Below are positions 7,274-13,210 of a DNA stretch of 13,210 nucleotides, piece by piece (within the stretch, counting starts at the first letter, position 1; each line of letters begins with the position of its first letter). The stretch comes from Prasinococcaceae sp. CCMP 1430. Lineage: Eukaryota > Prasinodermophyta > Palmophyllophyceae > Prasinococcales > Prasinococcaceae. Location: contig RQSC01001105.1 in NCBI GenBank assembly GCA_013416795.1, positions 45,718 to 58,927 on the forward strand. The letters run 5' to 3'. The notes under the pieces were generated by a model. The model was not told the origin of the DNA. It was given only the letters and a program-made list of their open reading frames with translations, and did no database searches. Both the position numbers and the translations under genes were made by a program.

Positions 7274-7567
7274 GACTTTGGTCGGACCCTACCAAGCCCG
7301 CCGCGATGCGTTCGCCCCCCTGGCGCTGGCGAGAGGCGCGCTAGCTAGAGGAAACGCAGAAACCTTAACAAACGAACGACGCTTGTACCATGCGATCGAT
7401 TGGATGCGGGCATGTGAGGGTGGGGCGCGCGAGCGATCAGACGCCGGCGTCCGTTCGGTGCGGGAATGGTACAGTACTGTGTTATTAGCATCCCGGGCGG
7501 GCTCGGCCTGGCGCTGTGCGTCCGCACGAGCGCCCCGCGCTTGCGTGCTGCGACGCCGCGCGGACGT
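7274..7567. other. Intergenic region between convergent genes
   Basis: A 294-base stretch separating the stop of the PP2C-kinase gene (plus) and the stop of the coiled-coil gene (minus). It therefore holds both 3' UTRs. I see no AATAAA hexamer. A ten-base perfect palindrome, acagtactgt, lies at 7471-7480. Nothing else stands out. Confidence 0.6.
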
Positions 7568-9385
7568 TTATAAGGCGGCGAGTCGCGGCACGGATTGTCT
7601 CCTGGACCCCCCGCGTGAAGAGGACGCGAGCAACACTTCGCTGCGAACGGCGTCCACCGCGCGCTCGGCTGCAGCGCGCGCGGCCTCGGCCGCCTCGGCG
7701 GCCTCGGCGGCGGCGGCGGCGGCGGCCTTGTGGCGCTCGGCGTCCGCCCTTGCGGCTGTGGCCACTGCCCCGGCCTCAATGCGAGCGGCCTCCTCCTCCT
7801 TAAGCGCCTCCAGCACTTCCGCAGCCGCGTCCGCCTTCGCTTGGAGCTCGGTTCGGTGGATCTCGCGAGCGCGCTGCGCCTCGGAGCGCGCGGCCTGGGC
7901 ATCGCTCGCCGCCCGCTCCGCCGCTCGCTCCGCCGCGTTGCGTGCCTGCTCGGCATTCGCCTGGGCAGCCTTGGCGCCATGCAGGGCACCCTCGGCGACG
8001 CCTGCGCGTTCCTCGGCGGCGGCCAGGCACGTCTGCGCGTGCTTCACCTCGCGCTTCATCTGCTGCTCGGCAAGCTCGAGCGCAGAGCTGGCCTCGTGCG
8101 CACGAAACTTGGCCGCTGCAAGCTCCTGGCTGAGCTCCTGGTAGCGCCGAGAGAGCGTGCCGAGTTGAGCGCGCGCCTGTGCGGCTTGGGCCTCCCTGTC
8201 TGCGAGGCGCTCCTCCGCTTCGCGCCGAACCTCCGCCAGGCGGTCGCCCGCGTCGCGCCGCGCATCAGCGATCGCTGCGGAGGCGCGCTCCTCGCGCTCG
8301 CGGCTGGCGACGAGCGACGCTTCCGCCACTGCCGCGCGCCGCTCGGCGTCCGCGAGCGACTGCGCGCGCGACTCCTGCGCGGCGCGCATTCCCTCCAGGG
8401 CATCTTGCGACTCGGTGGCACGACGCAGCGCAGTCTCCAGGGCAGACTGGACAGACTCGCGCGCGGCCTGCGCGGCCTTCTCGCGCTCGGTGGCCGATGC
8501 GAGCGCCTCGAGCGCCTCGTGGCGCTCGCGGCGAGCGGCCGCGAGCGCCTCTCGCGAGGCGTCCGCGTCGGCCGCCGCGCGCTCTCCGGCGGCGTGCGCC
8601 GCTGCGCGCAGCTCGTGCAGCGCGATGTCCTTGGCGTTCGCGTCGCGCGCCAGCACTTCGCGCTCCGCACGCGCGGTGACCGCGTCGCCTTCGGCACGCT
8701 TTGCCGCGGACGCGTTCTCGGCCGCGGCGGCCTGCGCGGCGGCAGCCGCCGCGCGCTCGGTGTTGGCGCGCTCGGCCTCCTGCGCAGCGTGCACATGCGC
8801 GGCCTCCTCCCGCGAGCGCGCCGCAGCCAGCTGGCCCTCGAGGCGCGCGATGGCACTGGCTGACTCGGAGGCGTGCTGCGCCGCGCCCGCCTCCGCCGAC
8901 GCGCGCCTGTCAAGCTCGAAGCACAGCGCATGCACCTCAGACTCCGCGCGCGCGCACTTGGCCTGCCAGGAGTCGCACTGCGACGTCAGCGCGGCCACCT
9001 CGGAGGCGGCCGCGGCGAGCGCCTCCTCGCGCGCGCCGAGCGACTCGCTGAGCGCGTCGCAGCGCTTAGCGAGTGCCTCGGCGGTGGCGCGCGTGCGGCC
9101 GAGCTCCTCGCCAGCCCCGGCTCCCTCCGCGAGCGCCGCTTCCAACTTGGCACGAAGCGCGTCGGCCCGCTGCGCCGTGGCCTCAGCGCGCTCCTCCTGC
9201 GCCGACGCGCGCGCGCGCTGCTCGGCGGCGGCCCTCTCGAGCGCGTCGCGCTCGCGCGCGAGCGCGTCGAGTCGCTGCTCGAGGGCAGCGCCGCGCGCCT
9301 CCCCGTCGGCGCGGGCTCGTTCGGCCTCCTCGAGGCGGGCCTCCAGCGCAGTCGCGCGCGCGTCCGCGGCGTTGCGATCGGCGAG
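7568..9385 (-). CDS. Ala/Glu/Arg-rich long coiled-coil protein, 5' end missing
   Basis: A minus-strand frame of 605 residues with no stop, ending at TAA (plus positions 7570-7568) and cut at its 5' side by the N at 9386. Nearly the whole length is heptad-like, with Leu or Ala at core positions and Glu, Arg, Gln and Lys outside. Examples are ALEARLEEAERARAD near the top and RYQELSQELAAAKFRA about two thirds along. The last 20 residues are Ser/Arg-rich and not coiled. There is no catalytic domain. Such proteins are usually structural or scaffolding (cytoskeleton, basal body, golgin- or myosin-tail-like), but the pattern gives no specific family. Plus-strand frames across it are also open, as expected for GC-rich coiled-coil genes; the minus frame is preferred for its charged heptads. 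The start codon and any N-terminal domain are lost at the join. Confidence 0.72.
   Translation of the reverse strand, partial: LADRNAADARATALEARLEEAERARADGEARGAALEQRLDALARERDALERAAAEQRARASAQEERAEATAQRADALRAKLEAALAEGAGAGEELGRTRATAEALAKRCDALSESLGAREEALAAAASEVAALTSQCDSWQAKCARAESEVHALCFELDRRASAEAGAAQHASESASAIARLEGQLAAARSREEAAHVHAAQEAERANTERAAAAAAQAAAAENASAAKRAEGDAVTARAEREVLARDANAKDIALHELRAAAHAAGERAAADADASREALAAARRERHEALEALASATEREKAAQAARESVQSALETALRRATESQDALEGMRAAQESRAQSLADAERRAAVAEASLVASREREERASAAIADARRDAGDRLAEVRREAEERLADREAQAAQARAQLGTLSRRYQELSQELAAAKFRAHEASSALELAEQQMKREVKHAQTCLAAAEERAGVAEGALHGAKAAQANAEQARNAAERAAERAASDAQAARSEAQRAREIHRTELQAKADAAAEVLEALKEEEAARIEAGAVATAARADAERHKAAAAAAAEAAEAAEAARAAAERAVDAVRSEVLLASSSRGGSRRQSVPRLAAL
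7684..7727. repeat. GCC/GGC trinucleotide tract encoding Ala-rich segment
   Basis: A gcctcggcggcctcggcggc type repeat followed by pure GGC/GCG units. On the minus strand it encodes an AAAAAAAEAAEAAEAA run near the C-terminus of the coiled-coil protein. Confidence 0.7.
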
Positions 9386-9386
9386 N
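9386..9386. other. Single N marking a probable assembly join
   Basis: To the left is the interior of a minus-strand coiled-coil gene, open right up to the N. Immediately to the right is the interior of a plus-strand scramblase-like gene. Two gene bodies cannot both start or end here with no spacer, so the N most likely stands for a gap of unknown length or a misjoin. Confidence 0.75.
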
Positions 9387-9602
9387 AGCGACATGTACAC
9401 GCTGGAGCTGCACGACCCCAACGTCACCCCCCAGCAGAAGGCATCCCTGCTTGGCAGTCTGTTGTTGCTCGACTACATGTTCTTCGAGAGGGACAATGAC
9501 ATGGTTCGCTGCGAGGATGGCAAGCTCAAGATCAACATCTGCAACACTTTCTGCTACGGGTGCCTGTGCCCGTGCGAGATCGTCCTGCAGAACAATCAGT
9601 AG
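9387..9602 (+). CDS. Phospholipid scramblase-like protein, C-terminal fragment
   Basis: A plus-strand fragment of 71 residues ending at TAG 9600-9602. The core LHDPNVTPQQKASLLGSLLL followed by LDYMFFE matches the C-terminal end of the scramblase family, where a Lys-Ala-hydrophobic-Leu-Leu-Gly-Ala segment leads into an Ile/Leu-Asp-x-Met-x-Phe-Glu motif within a hydrophobic helix. Scramblases are membrane-associated proteins, some implicated in lipid flip or in transcription. After the usual family end there is an extra tail of about 38 residues with cysteines, including FCYGCLCPCEIVL, which could be palmitoylated or bind metal. The N-terminal bulk is missing at the N. The ATG at 9393 is inside the domain and is unlikely to be the true start. 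The ag at 9387-9388 could also be a splice acceptor. Confidence 0.62.
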   Translation, partial: SDMYTLELHDPNVTPQQKASLLGSLLLLDYMFFERDNDMVRCEDGKLKINICNTFCYGCLCPCEIVLQNNQ

Positions 9603-10153
9603 AGGCCGCAGCGCAGGCTCGCGAGGGCGTGCCCACTCTGGCAAGCGCACGCTGCAGAACAAGCGCAGGAGCGCGGGGTAGGCAGACGCAGAAGCGGCAC
9701 TCTGCCGGTGTGGATGACCGCTTCGCGCATACAGTAAAGACGGCACATGTGTTCGACTGAGCCATCGGGCGCCGCGCTGCGGGGGTCACGCTGGCCGCGC
9801 AGGTTCGTGCATGGTGCACGCGTGAGCACATGGTCTTTTTTTTTTTTTTGAAAGGCGCCTCTGACGTGATATAGTTCCAATGTGGGCGTGCGCCACTCGC
9901 CGCGCGCGCCGCACCGTGGGCATCAGTCTCGCGGGCGGTGCTGAGCTACACCGGTGCACGTCTGGGCTGGTCTCGCGGCGTGCCACCACGAGAAAAGGGG
10001 GAGGCGCGGCTGGGGCGCCTTTTTTGCTCTCCTTGCGGACCCGGTGGTGGTGGTGTCGAATTGTTCAAGTTGGGCTGTGCAACACCCTTGCTTGATTCAG
10101 TGGTGAGCGCAGCGAGCGCGACGAGCGCCTTTGCGCCGTGGGGCGTGGCCACC
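9603..10153. other. Noncoding region downstream of the scramblase fragment
   Basis: About 550 bases without a supportable gene. It presumably contains the scramblase 3' UTR and the promoter of the putative gene at 10154. It includes T14 at 9836-9849 and several short CG-rich runs. No clear poly(A) signal is seen. Confidence 0.5.
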
Positions 10154-10258
10154 ATGGCGCACATGCTCAGTGCGCGCCTGCTGCAGAAGCTAGATGCACT
10201 CGGCCGCGAGCTGCGTGAATCTGCGGGGCCACTCGAGCAGGCGCTCCTCACGGCTGGC
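10154..10258 (+). CDS. Possible first exon of an unknown protein (strong Kozak start)
   Basis: The ATG at 10154 sits in gccaccATGg, an optimal eukaryotic initiation context. The following 35 codons read MAHMLSARLLQKLDALGREL and then an amphipathic stretch ending in EQALLTAG, a plausible helical N-terminus. Beyond about 10260 the same frame becomes Arg/Pro-rich low-complexity sequence, so coding probably ends or is spliced there. No convincing GT donor lies directly at the transition; the first GT cluster is the ggtcggtcggtcgg run near 10300. The end given is where protein-like sequence stops, not a proven boundary. I do not recognise the family. Confidence 0.35.
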
Positions 10259-10451
10259 ACGCGAGGGGGGCGCACGCGCGCCCCCCCGCGCGCGCTCGGT
10301 CGGTCGGTCGGCGTTTTCGAACGCGCGGCCGACCGAACGCGGCGCTGTCTGCGCGCTGCTGCGCTGCGCCGCGTCCGGCCGCGACCGCGACCGCGACCGC
10401 TCGCGCTCCCCGGGGGAACCGCAGCGGTCCCTGCCCCTCCCCATCGATCCA
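10259..10451. repeat. Low-complexity G/C region with GGTC, GACCGC and ATCA repeats
   Basis: Short tandem arrays follow one another: GGTC units near 10299-10312 with nearby ccgacc that could pair as a hairpin, GCGACC units near 10380-10400, and ATCA/ATCC units just before 10465. No coding potential is evident. Confidence 0.5.
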
Positions 10452-11288
10452 TCAATCAATCAATCGCTGGGCCCGAACCGAACCACACCCAAACCAAAAC
10501 ACCCACCAAAACATCGAAAACAAGACAACCATCGAACTTTTACTTTTACACGTACTGACTTTTGGTGATGGGGGGGGCATCGCATCGCATGCGGATCGAC
10601 CGAAGTCGCGCGGGCGTGTACACGAGTTCATTCCGTAGGATAGGAAATCGTAGGAAATCGAGGCGCCTTGGTATCGCGTGCCGCGGCGGGCGAGTTTGCG
10701 CCGGCCGCGGTCGCGCGCGCGCGCCGGCGGGGCGCCGCGTTGCGCGTGCCTCTGCTGAAGCTCAGCGTACACGGTCTCTGTAACTGCGCTGCGCACCTGC
10801 GCCTCTACCGCGGCGCGGAGCGCTGACGCATCCTCCTGGCGCCAGGACACCAAGCGGCACAGCGATGGTACCACGTCACGCGTGTAAAGCACGCGCGACT
10901 CGACCGCGCATGGCGCGGGTCGCTCCCACAAATTCTGGTGCTGGTCCGGGGCAGAGCGCACGGCAGCAGCACTGACATCGTCCCTAGGCCTCTCTGCACT
11001 GACTCGTGTCGTGCCCGCAGGTGCGACCACTCTTTCTCCGTCCTTCGTTCCCTGCGCAACACCGGGTTGGGGCAGAGGCGGCCGCGCTACCGCGACCTTG
11101 GCCTCGAAAAGGCGCGCCTGCCGCCGTGGATTGAGCGCACGCATGTTCTCGTCGCCGAGGGTGTTGAGCTGCCAGCCGCGCTTAATGGAGCGCCACTTGG
11201 CAACCTGCGCGAGAAGGCCCGTCTTGGCCAACATTGTCCGGTCGAGCGCCTTTGCTGTGGTCTCGACCATCGCAGCGAGCGCGCGGCG
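10452..11288 (-). CDS. Uncharacterised protein, fragment cut at the N
   Basis: A minus-strand frame is open from the N at 11289 down to a stop at 10452. The first 185 or so residues look like real protein with high GC at third positions: RALAAMVETTAKALDRTMLA, then QVAKWRSIKRGWQLNTLGDE, later VVPSLCRLVSWRQEDASALR and TETVYAELQQRHAQR (near plus position 10740). Below about 10735 the frame becomes Arg-rich and then Ser/Trp/Phe-rich noncoding-like, so the true coding end is probably around 10700-10740 or at a splice site there. No known domain, signal peptide or membrane segment is recognised. The frame continues through the N into Ala/Pro-rich sequence to about 11483, but an upstream stop with no ATG argues that the start lies elsewhere or in the gap. 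Confidence 0.42.
   Translation of the reverse strand, partial: RRALAAMVETTAKALDRTMLAKTGLLAQVAKWRSIKRGWQLNTLGDENMRALNPRRQARLFEAKVAVARPPLPQPGVAQGTKDGERVVAPAGTTRVSAERPRDDVSAAAVRSAPDQHQNLWERPAPCAVESRVLYTRDVVPSLCRLVSWRQEDASALRAAVEAQVRSAVTETVYAELQQRHAQRGAPPARARDRGRRKLARRGTRYQGASISYDFLSYGMNSCTRPRDFGRSACDAMPPPSPKVSTCKSKSSMVVLFSMFWWVFWFGCGSVRAQRLID
10482..10560 (+). other. G-poor, A/C-rich stretch
   Basis: About 80 bases almost without G on the plus strand (accacacccaaaccaaaaca-like units), strongly skewed relative to the flanking GC-rich DNA. It has no coding features and could be an untranslated region or unstructured spacer. Confidence 0.45.
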
Positions 11289-11289
11289 N
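11289..11289. other. Single N inside a coding-like region
   Basis: The third single N of the window. The minus-strand frame to its left looks coding, whereas the sequence to its right is Ala/Pro/Arg-biased in every frame. Like the other two, it probably stands for unresolved sequence. Confidence 0.65.
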
Positions 11290-11822
11290 GCTGCGGCACG
11301 CGCGCCAGCAGTGCGGCCGCGCCCGCGTGCGGCGCGGCGCCCATCGGCCCCCACTACCGCCACGGCAGGGAAGGGGAGAGGCGGCGGGGCGGGGAGGAGG
11401 AGTGGCGCCGCCGCGGCGCGGCCCACCCGCGCGGCGTCACGTCGCTCGAACGCCGTTTTGACCCTCCGATGCCAATCCAAACCTCAACTCGCACCCCAAA
11501 CCCTCTTCGGGCCAGCGAGCTGGCGCCCGACCGAGCGCGCCGAGGAGCGCATGTCCACGCTGCCGCAAGAGGTGGGCGGAGGCGCTGAGGAGCGGGAAGA
11601 CCAGCTCCACAAAGTGAGCGACAAGATCCCCCGCGTGCGCGCGCCGCTGGCATGACGCGAGGGAACTCGGCCTCCGCGGGCAGACTGGACATGTGATAGC
11701 AGCGAGTTTAATTTGATTCCATTGATTGAAGAATGGGCTGCGCCAATGCAGCGCGTGGGCGCCGCACGCAGCAGAAGGGATGCGATGCTGCCCGGGGCGC
11801 TGGCGCCGCCTGGCCGTCGGGC
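11290..11822. other. Region of unclear coding status plus transporter 3' UTR
   Basis: The first 350 bases are GC-rich and open in several frames. The most protein-like reading is on the plus strand, about 11516-11655, ending at TGA 11653-11655 (ERAEERMSTLPQEVGGGAEE, then REDQLHKVSDKIPRVRAPLA), preceded by a possible acceptor at cttcgggccag. It could be the last exon of a gene whose remainder is lost at the N, but a minus-strand alternative cannot be excluded. From about 11690 to 11822 the DNA is more AT-rich (tttaatttgattcc) and most likely carries the 3' UTR of the minus-strand transporter. Confidence 0.4.
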
Positions 11823-12897
11823 TCATCTGCTCTCCGCGTCGGTGCCCCTGATGGCCGCCTCTATGTCATTACCACTCCCGCGCTGTGTCACGCCTGCCAC
11901 CAGCCTCTGTGGGGCGGACCCATCCGCCCCACCCGGTCCGCCGCCGCTCCCAACGATGCCGCTGCCGGCTCCAGCCCCGCCGCCCTCGTCGCCGAGCACG
12001 TCGCCGAGCAGGCGCGCGCGTGCGTCGGCGTCCTCGCCCTTCGGGGCGCCCCCCACCTCTTTCTTGGCGCCGTCCCCCTCTTTCTCTGCGAGGGACGCGC
12101 GCGTATACATGGCCATCCCCACGATCGCTATGCCCATGCCTATGATGCACCTGACATTGACGGGGTCGCCCAGCACTGTGAAGCCGAAGAGGAGCACCAG
12201 AATGGTCTTGAGGTGACCAGTCACCTGATACGTCAATGCCGAAGTCGCGCCGATGACGAAGAAAGCGCTCATGTTTACGGCGATGGCCCACGCCGAGCTG
12301 AGAGCCACCATGTTGGCCAGCGGCAGGCTCCAGGGGAAGTCGAGCGCCGAGTGGCCGCCTGTGAGCATGTAGTCGACAGGCACGCCCACCACGGCGATGA
12401 CAGCGGCGGTCGGCAGCGCGGAGGCGGCCAGCAGCTGCGACGAGCTCACCGAGTACGTGCGCTGCAGCTCGCCCACCAGCAGCTGCTGTATGACGGTGGA
12501 GGCCACCGCGCCGCAGCTGAAGGCAAGCCCGAGTGCGTTGAGCGTGAGGTCGGTGACCGACGACACACCGAGGCCCAGCAGAAGCACGGCGAGCGAGCGC
12601 ATGACGGCGGGGCTGGCGCGCTTGCCGTGCGCGGCGTACTGGTAGCCGACCGTCGCGGGCGCCACGGCGAGCTTGCTCATCTGGTAGAAGCCCACGGTGT
12701 TAGCCTGCAGGCTCAGGTTGAACAGGCCGATGACGAGCGCCGTCAGCACCGCCATGCGCCACAGCGGTTGTGGCGGCAGCGCGCGCCGCTCGAATACACC
12801 GAACGACGACACGAGCCGCAGCGCGAGGTCTGTCACCACCATGTGGAGCGCCGTCAGGGTGCACATGAAGCGGAAGCCCATGGTGCTCACGATGTAC
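11823..12897 (-). CDS. UDP-sugar/triose-phosphate translocator family transporter (SLC35E-like), main exon
   Basis: A minus-strand exon of 357 full codons ending at TGA (plus 11825-11823). It is a drug/metabolite-superfamily transporter of the TPT/nucleotide-sugar branch. Family motifs in order are STMGFRF, LTALHMVVT, NLSLQANTVGFYQMSKLAVA, LGLGVSSVTDLTLNALG, VSSSQLLAASALP, FFVIGATSALTYQVTGHLKT and GDPVNVRCIIGMGIAIVGMA. These resemble plant UDP-xylose/UDP-rhamnose-type carriers and animal SLC35E3, so I infer import of a nucleotide sugar into Golgi or ER; the exact substrate cannot be read. About ten membrane helices are expected, counting one in the upstream exon. The last 85 or so residues form a hydrophilic Gly/Asp-rich cytosolic tail without a recognisable ER-retrieval signal. 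An acidic residue frequent after the VGFYQM segment in relatives appears as Gln (YQY). Confidence 0.88.
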
Positions 12898-13092
12898 CTG
12901 GCGACGAGCGAGGCGGGAACCCAGGAGGGGTGGGCGGGCCGGGGGAGTCGCGGTCAGCGCGCAGGGCGCGCGAGAGCGGGTGGGCGCGAGTGGGCGCGCG
13001 TGCGCGCGGGCGCGTGAGAGAGCAAGAGAGGGAGGGAGAGCGGACGGAATGGAGGACGGGTACGGGCACCGCGCGCAGGGGCGCGCCCGCAC
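12898..13092 (-). other. Intron of the transporter gene (195 bases, phase 2)
   Basis: Minus-strand donor AA|gtgcgg (13092-13091) and acceptor cgtcgccag|GTAC (ending at 12898). Joining AA from exon 1 to G of exon 2 makes a Lys codon and gives VVVNKYIVSTMGF, exactly the motif expected in TPT-family proteins. The intron is pyrimidine-rich on the coding strand (ctctccctccctctcttgct). Confidence 0.85.
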
Positions 13093-13210
13093 TTGTTCAC
13101 TACGACGATCGCCACGCTGGACGCGACGCTGAGCGCGATGCCCCCGGCGGCATGCAGGCGGCTGCGCTTCTCCGCGCCCGCGCCCGCGCCCGCGCCGCCC
13201 TCGCCCGCCA
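13093..13210 (-). CDS. Upstream exon of the UDP-sugar-type transporter, running off the window
   Basis: The frame is open from the right edge to the donor at 13093 and encodes an Ala/Gly repeat (GAGAGAGA), then EKRSRLHAAGG and the first membrane helix IALSVASSVAIVVVNK. The helix and the final NK match the N-terminus of TPT-family carriers. The start codon lies outside the window or in a further exon. Confidence 0.8.

Noticed and set aside
7471-7480. Palindrome acagtactgt as a transcription terminator
   Set aside because: Too short, without a stem of useful length or a T tract; eukaryotic 3' ends are not formed this way.
7566-7573. TATA-like ttataag
   Set aside because: It is the stop codon and last codon of the minus-strand coiled-coil gene; no gene starts nearby.
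7125-9300. Long plus-strand frames antisense to the coiled-coil gene
   Set aside because: Ala/Ser/Arg-biased shadows of a GC-rich coiled-coil gene; no domain resemblance.
9387-9602. Scramblase fragment as a complete small gene starting at ATG 9393
   Set aside because: The ATG lies within the family's conserved C-terminal core, and there is no UTR between it and the N.

Overview
This window looks like a piece of the nuclear genome of a GC-rich unicellular eukaryote. The evidence is long intron-poor coding frames with strong G/C preference at third codon positions, two GT-AG introns whose removal restores recognisable protein motifs, protein families typical of eukaryotes (GRDP/DUF1399, a PP2C-protein kinase fusion, phospholipid scramblase, a triose-phosphate/nucleotide-sugar translocator), and noncoding stretches full of dinucleotide and homopolymer microsatellites. 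A haptophyte or similar GC-rich alga would fit, but I cannot place it from the sequence alone.

Layout from left to right. 1-947: GC-rich leader and simple repeats. 948-2676 (+): GRDP-like protein with two DUF1399-type motifs, a Gly/Cys tract, a region I do not recognise and two VPPG repeats; it is interrupted by an N at 1806. 2677-4473: noncoding, rich in poly(A)/poly(T), a GGTACCT tandem repeat and a long CA tract; it probably holds the undetermined 5' end of the next gene. 4474-7273 (+): PP2C-like domain followed by a Ser/Thr kinase domain and a helical tail, with a 281-base intron made of GT and CA repeats. 7274-7567: short intergenic stretch. 7568-9385 (-): 605-residue coiled-coil fragment cut by an N at 9386. 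9387-9602 (+): C-terminal end of a scramblase-like protein with a Cys-rich tail. 9603-10153: noncoding. 10154 (+): possible first exon after a strong Kozak context. 10452-11288 (-): uncharacterised coding-like frame cut by an N at 11289. 11290-11822: unclear. 11823 to the right edge (-): UDP-sugar-type transporter in two exons, running off the window.

Each of the three single Ns lies inside coding-like sequence. At 9386 a minus-strand gene body directly abuts the 3' end of a plus-strand gene. The Ns are therefore best read as collapsed assembly gaps or joins, and gene structures across them should not be trusted.

There is no operon logic, and the genes do not form an obvious pathway. The most interesting locus is the PP2C-kinase gene. 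Its phosphatase half lacks residues normally needed for metal binding, while its kinase half keeps all catalytic motifs. One of its exons is flanked by long complementary CA and GT tracts.
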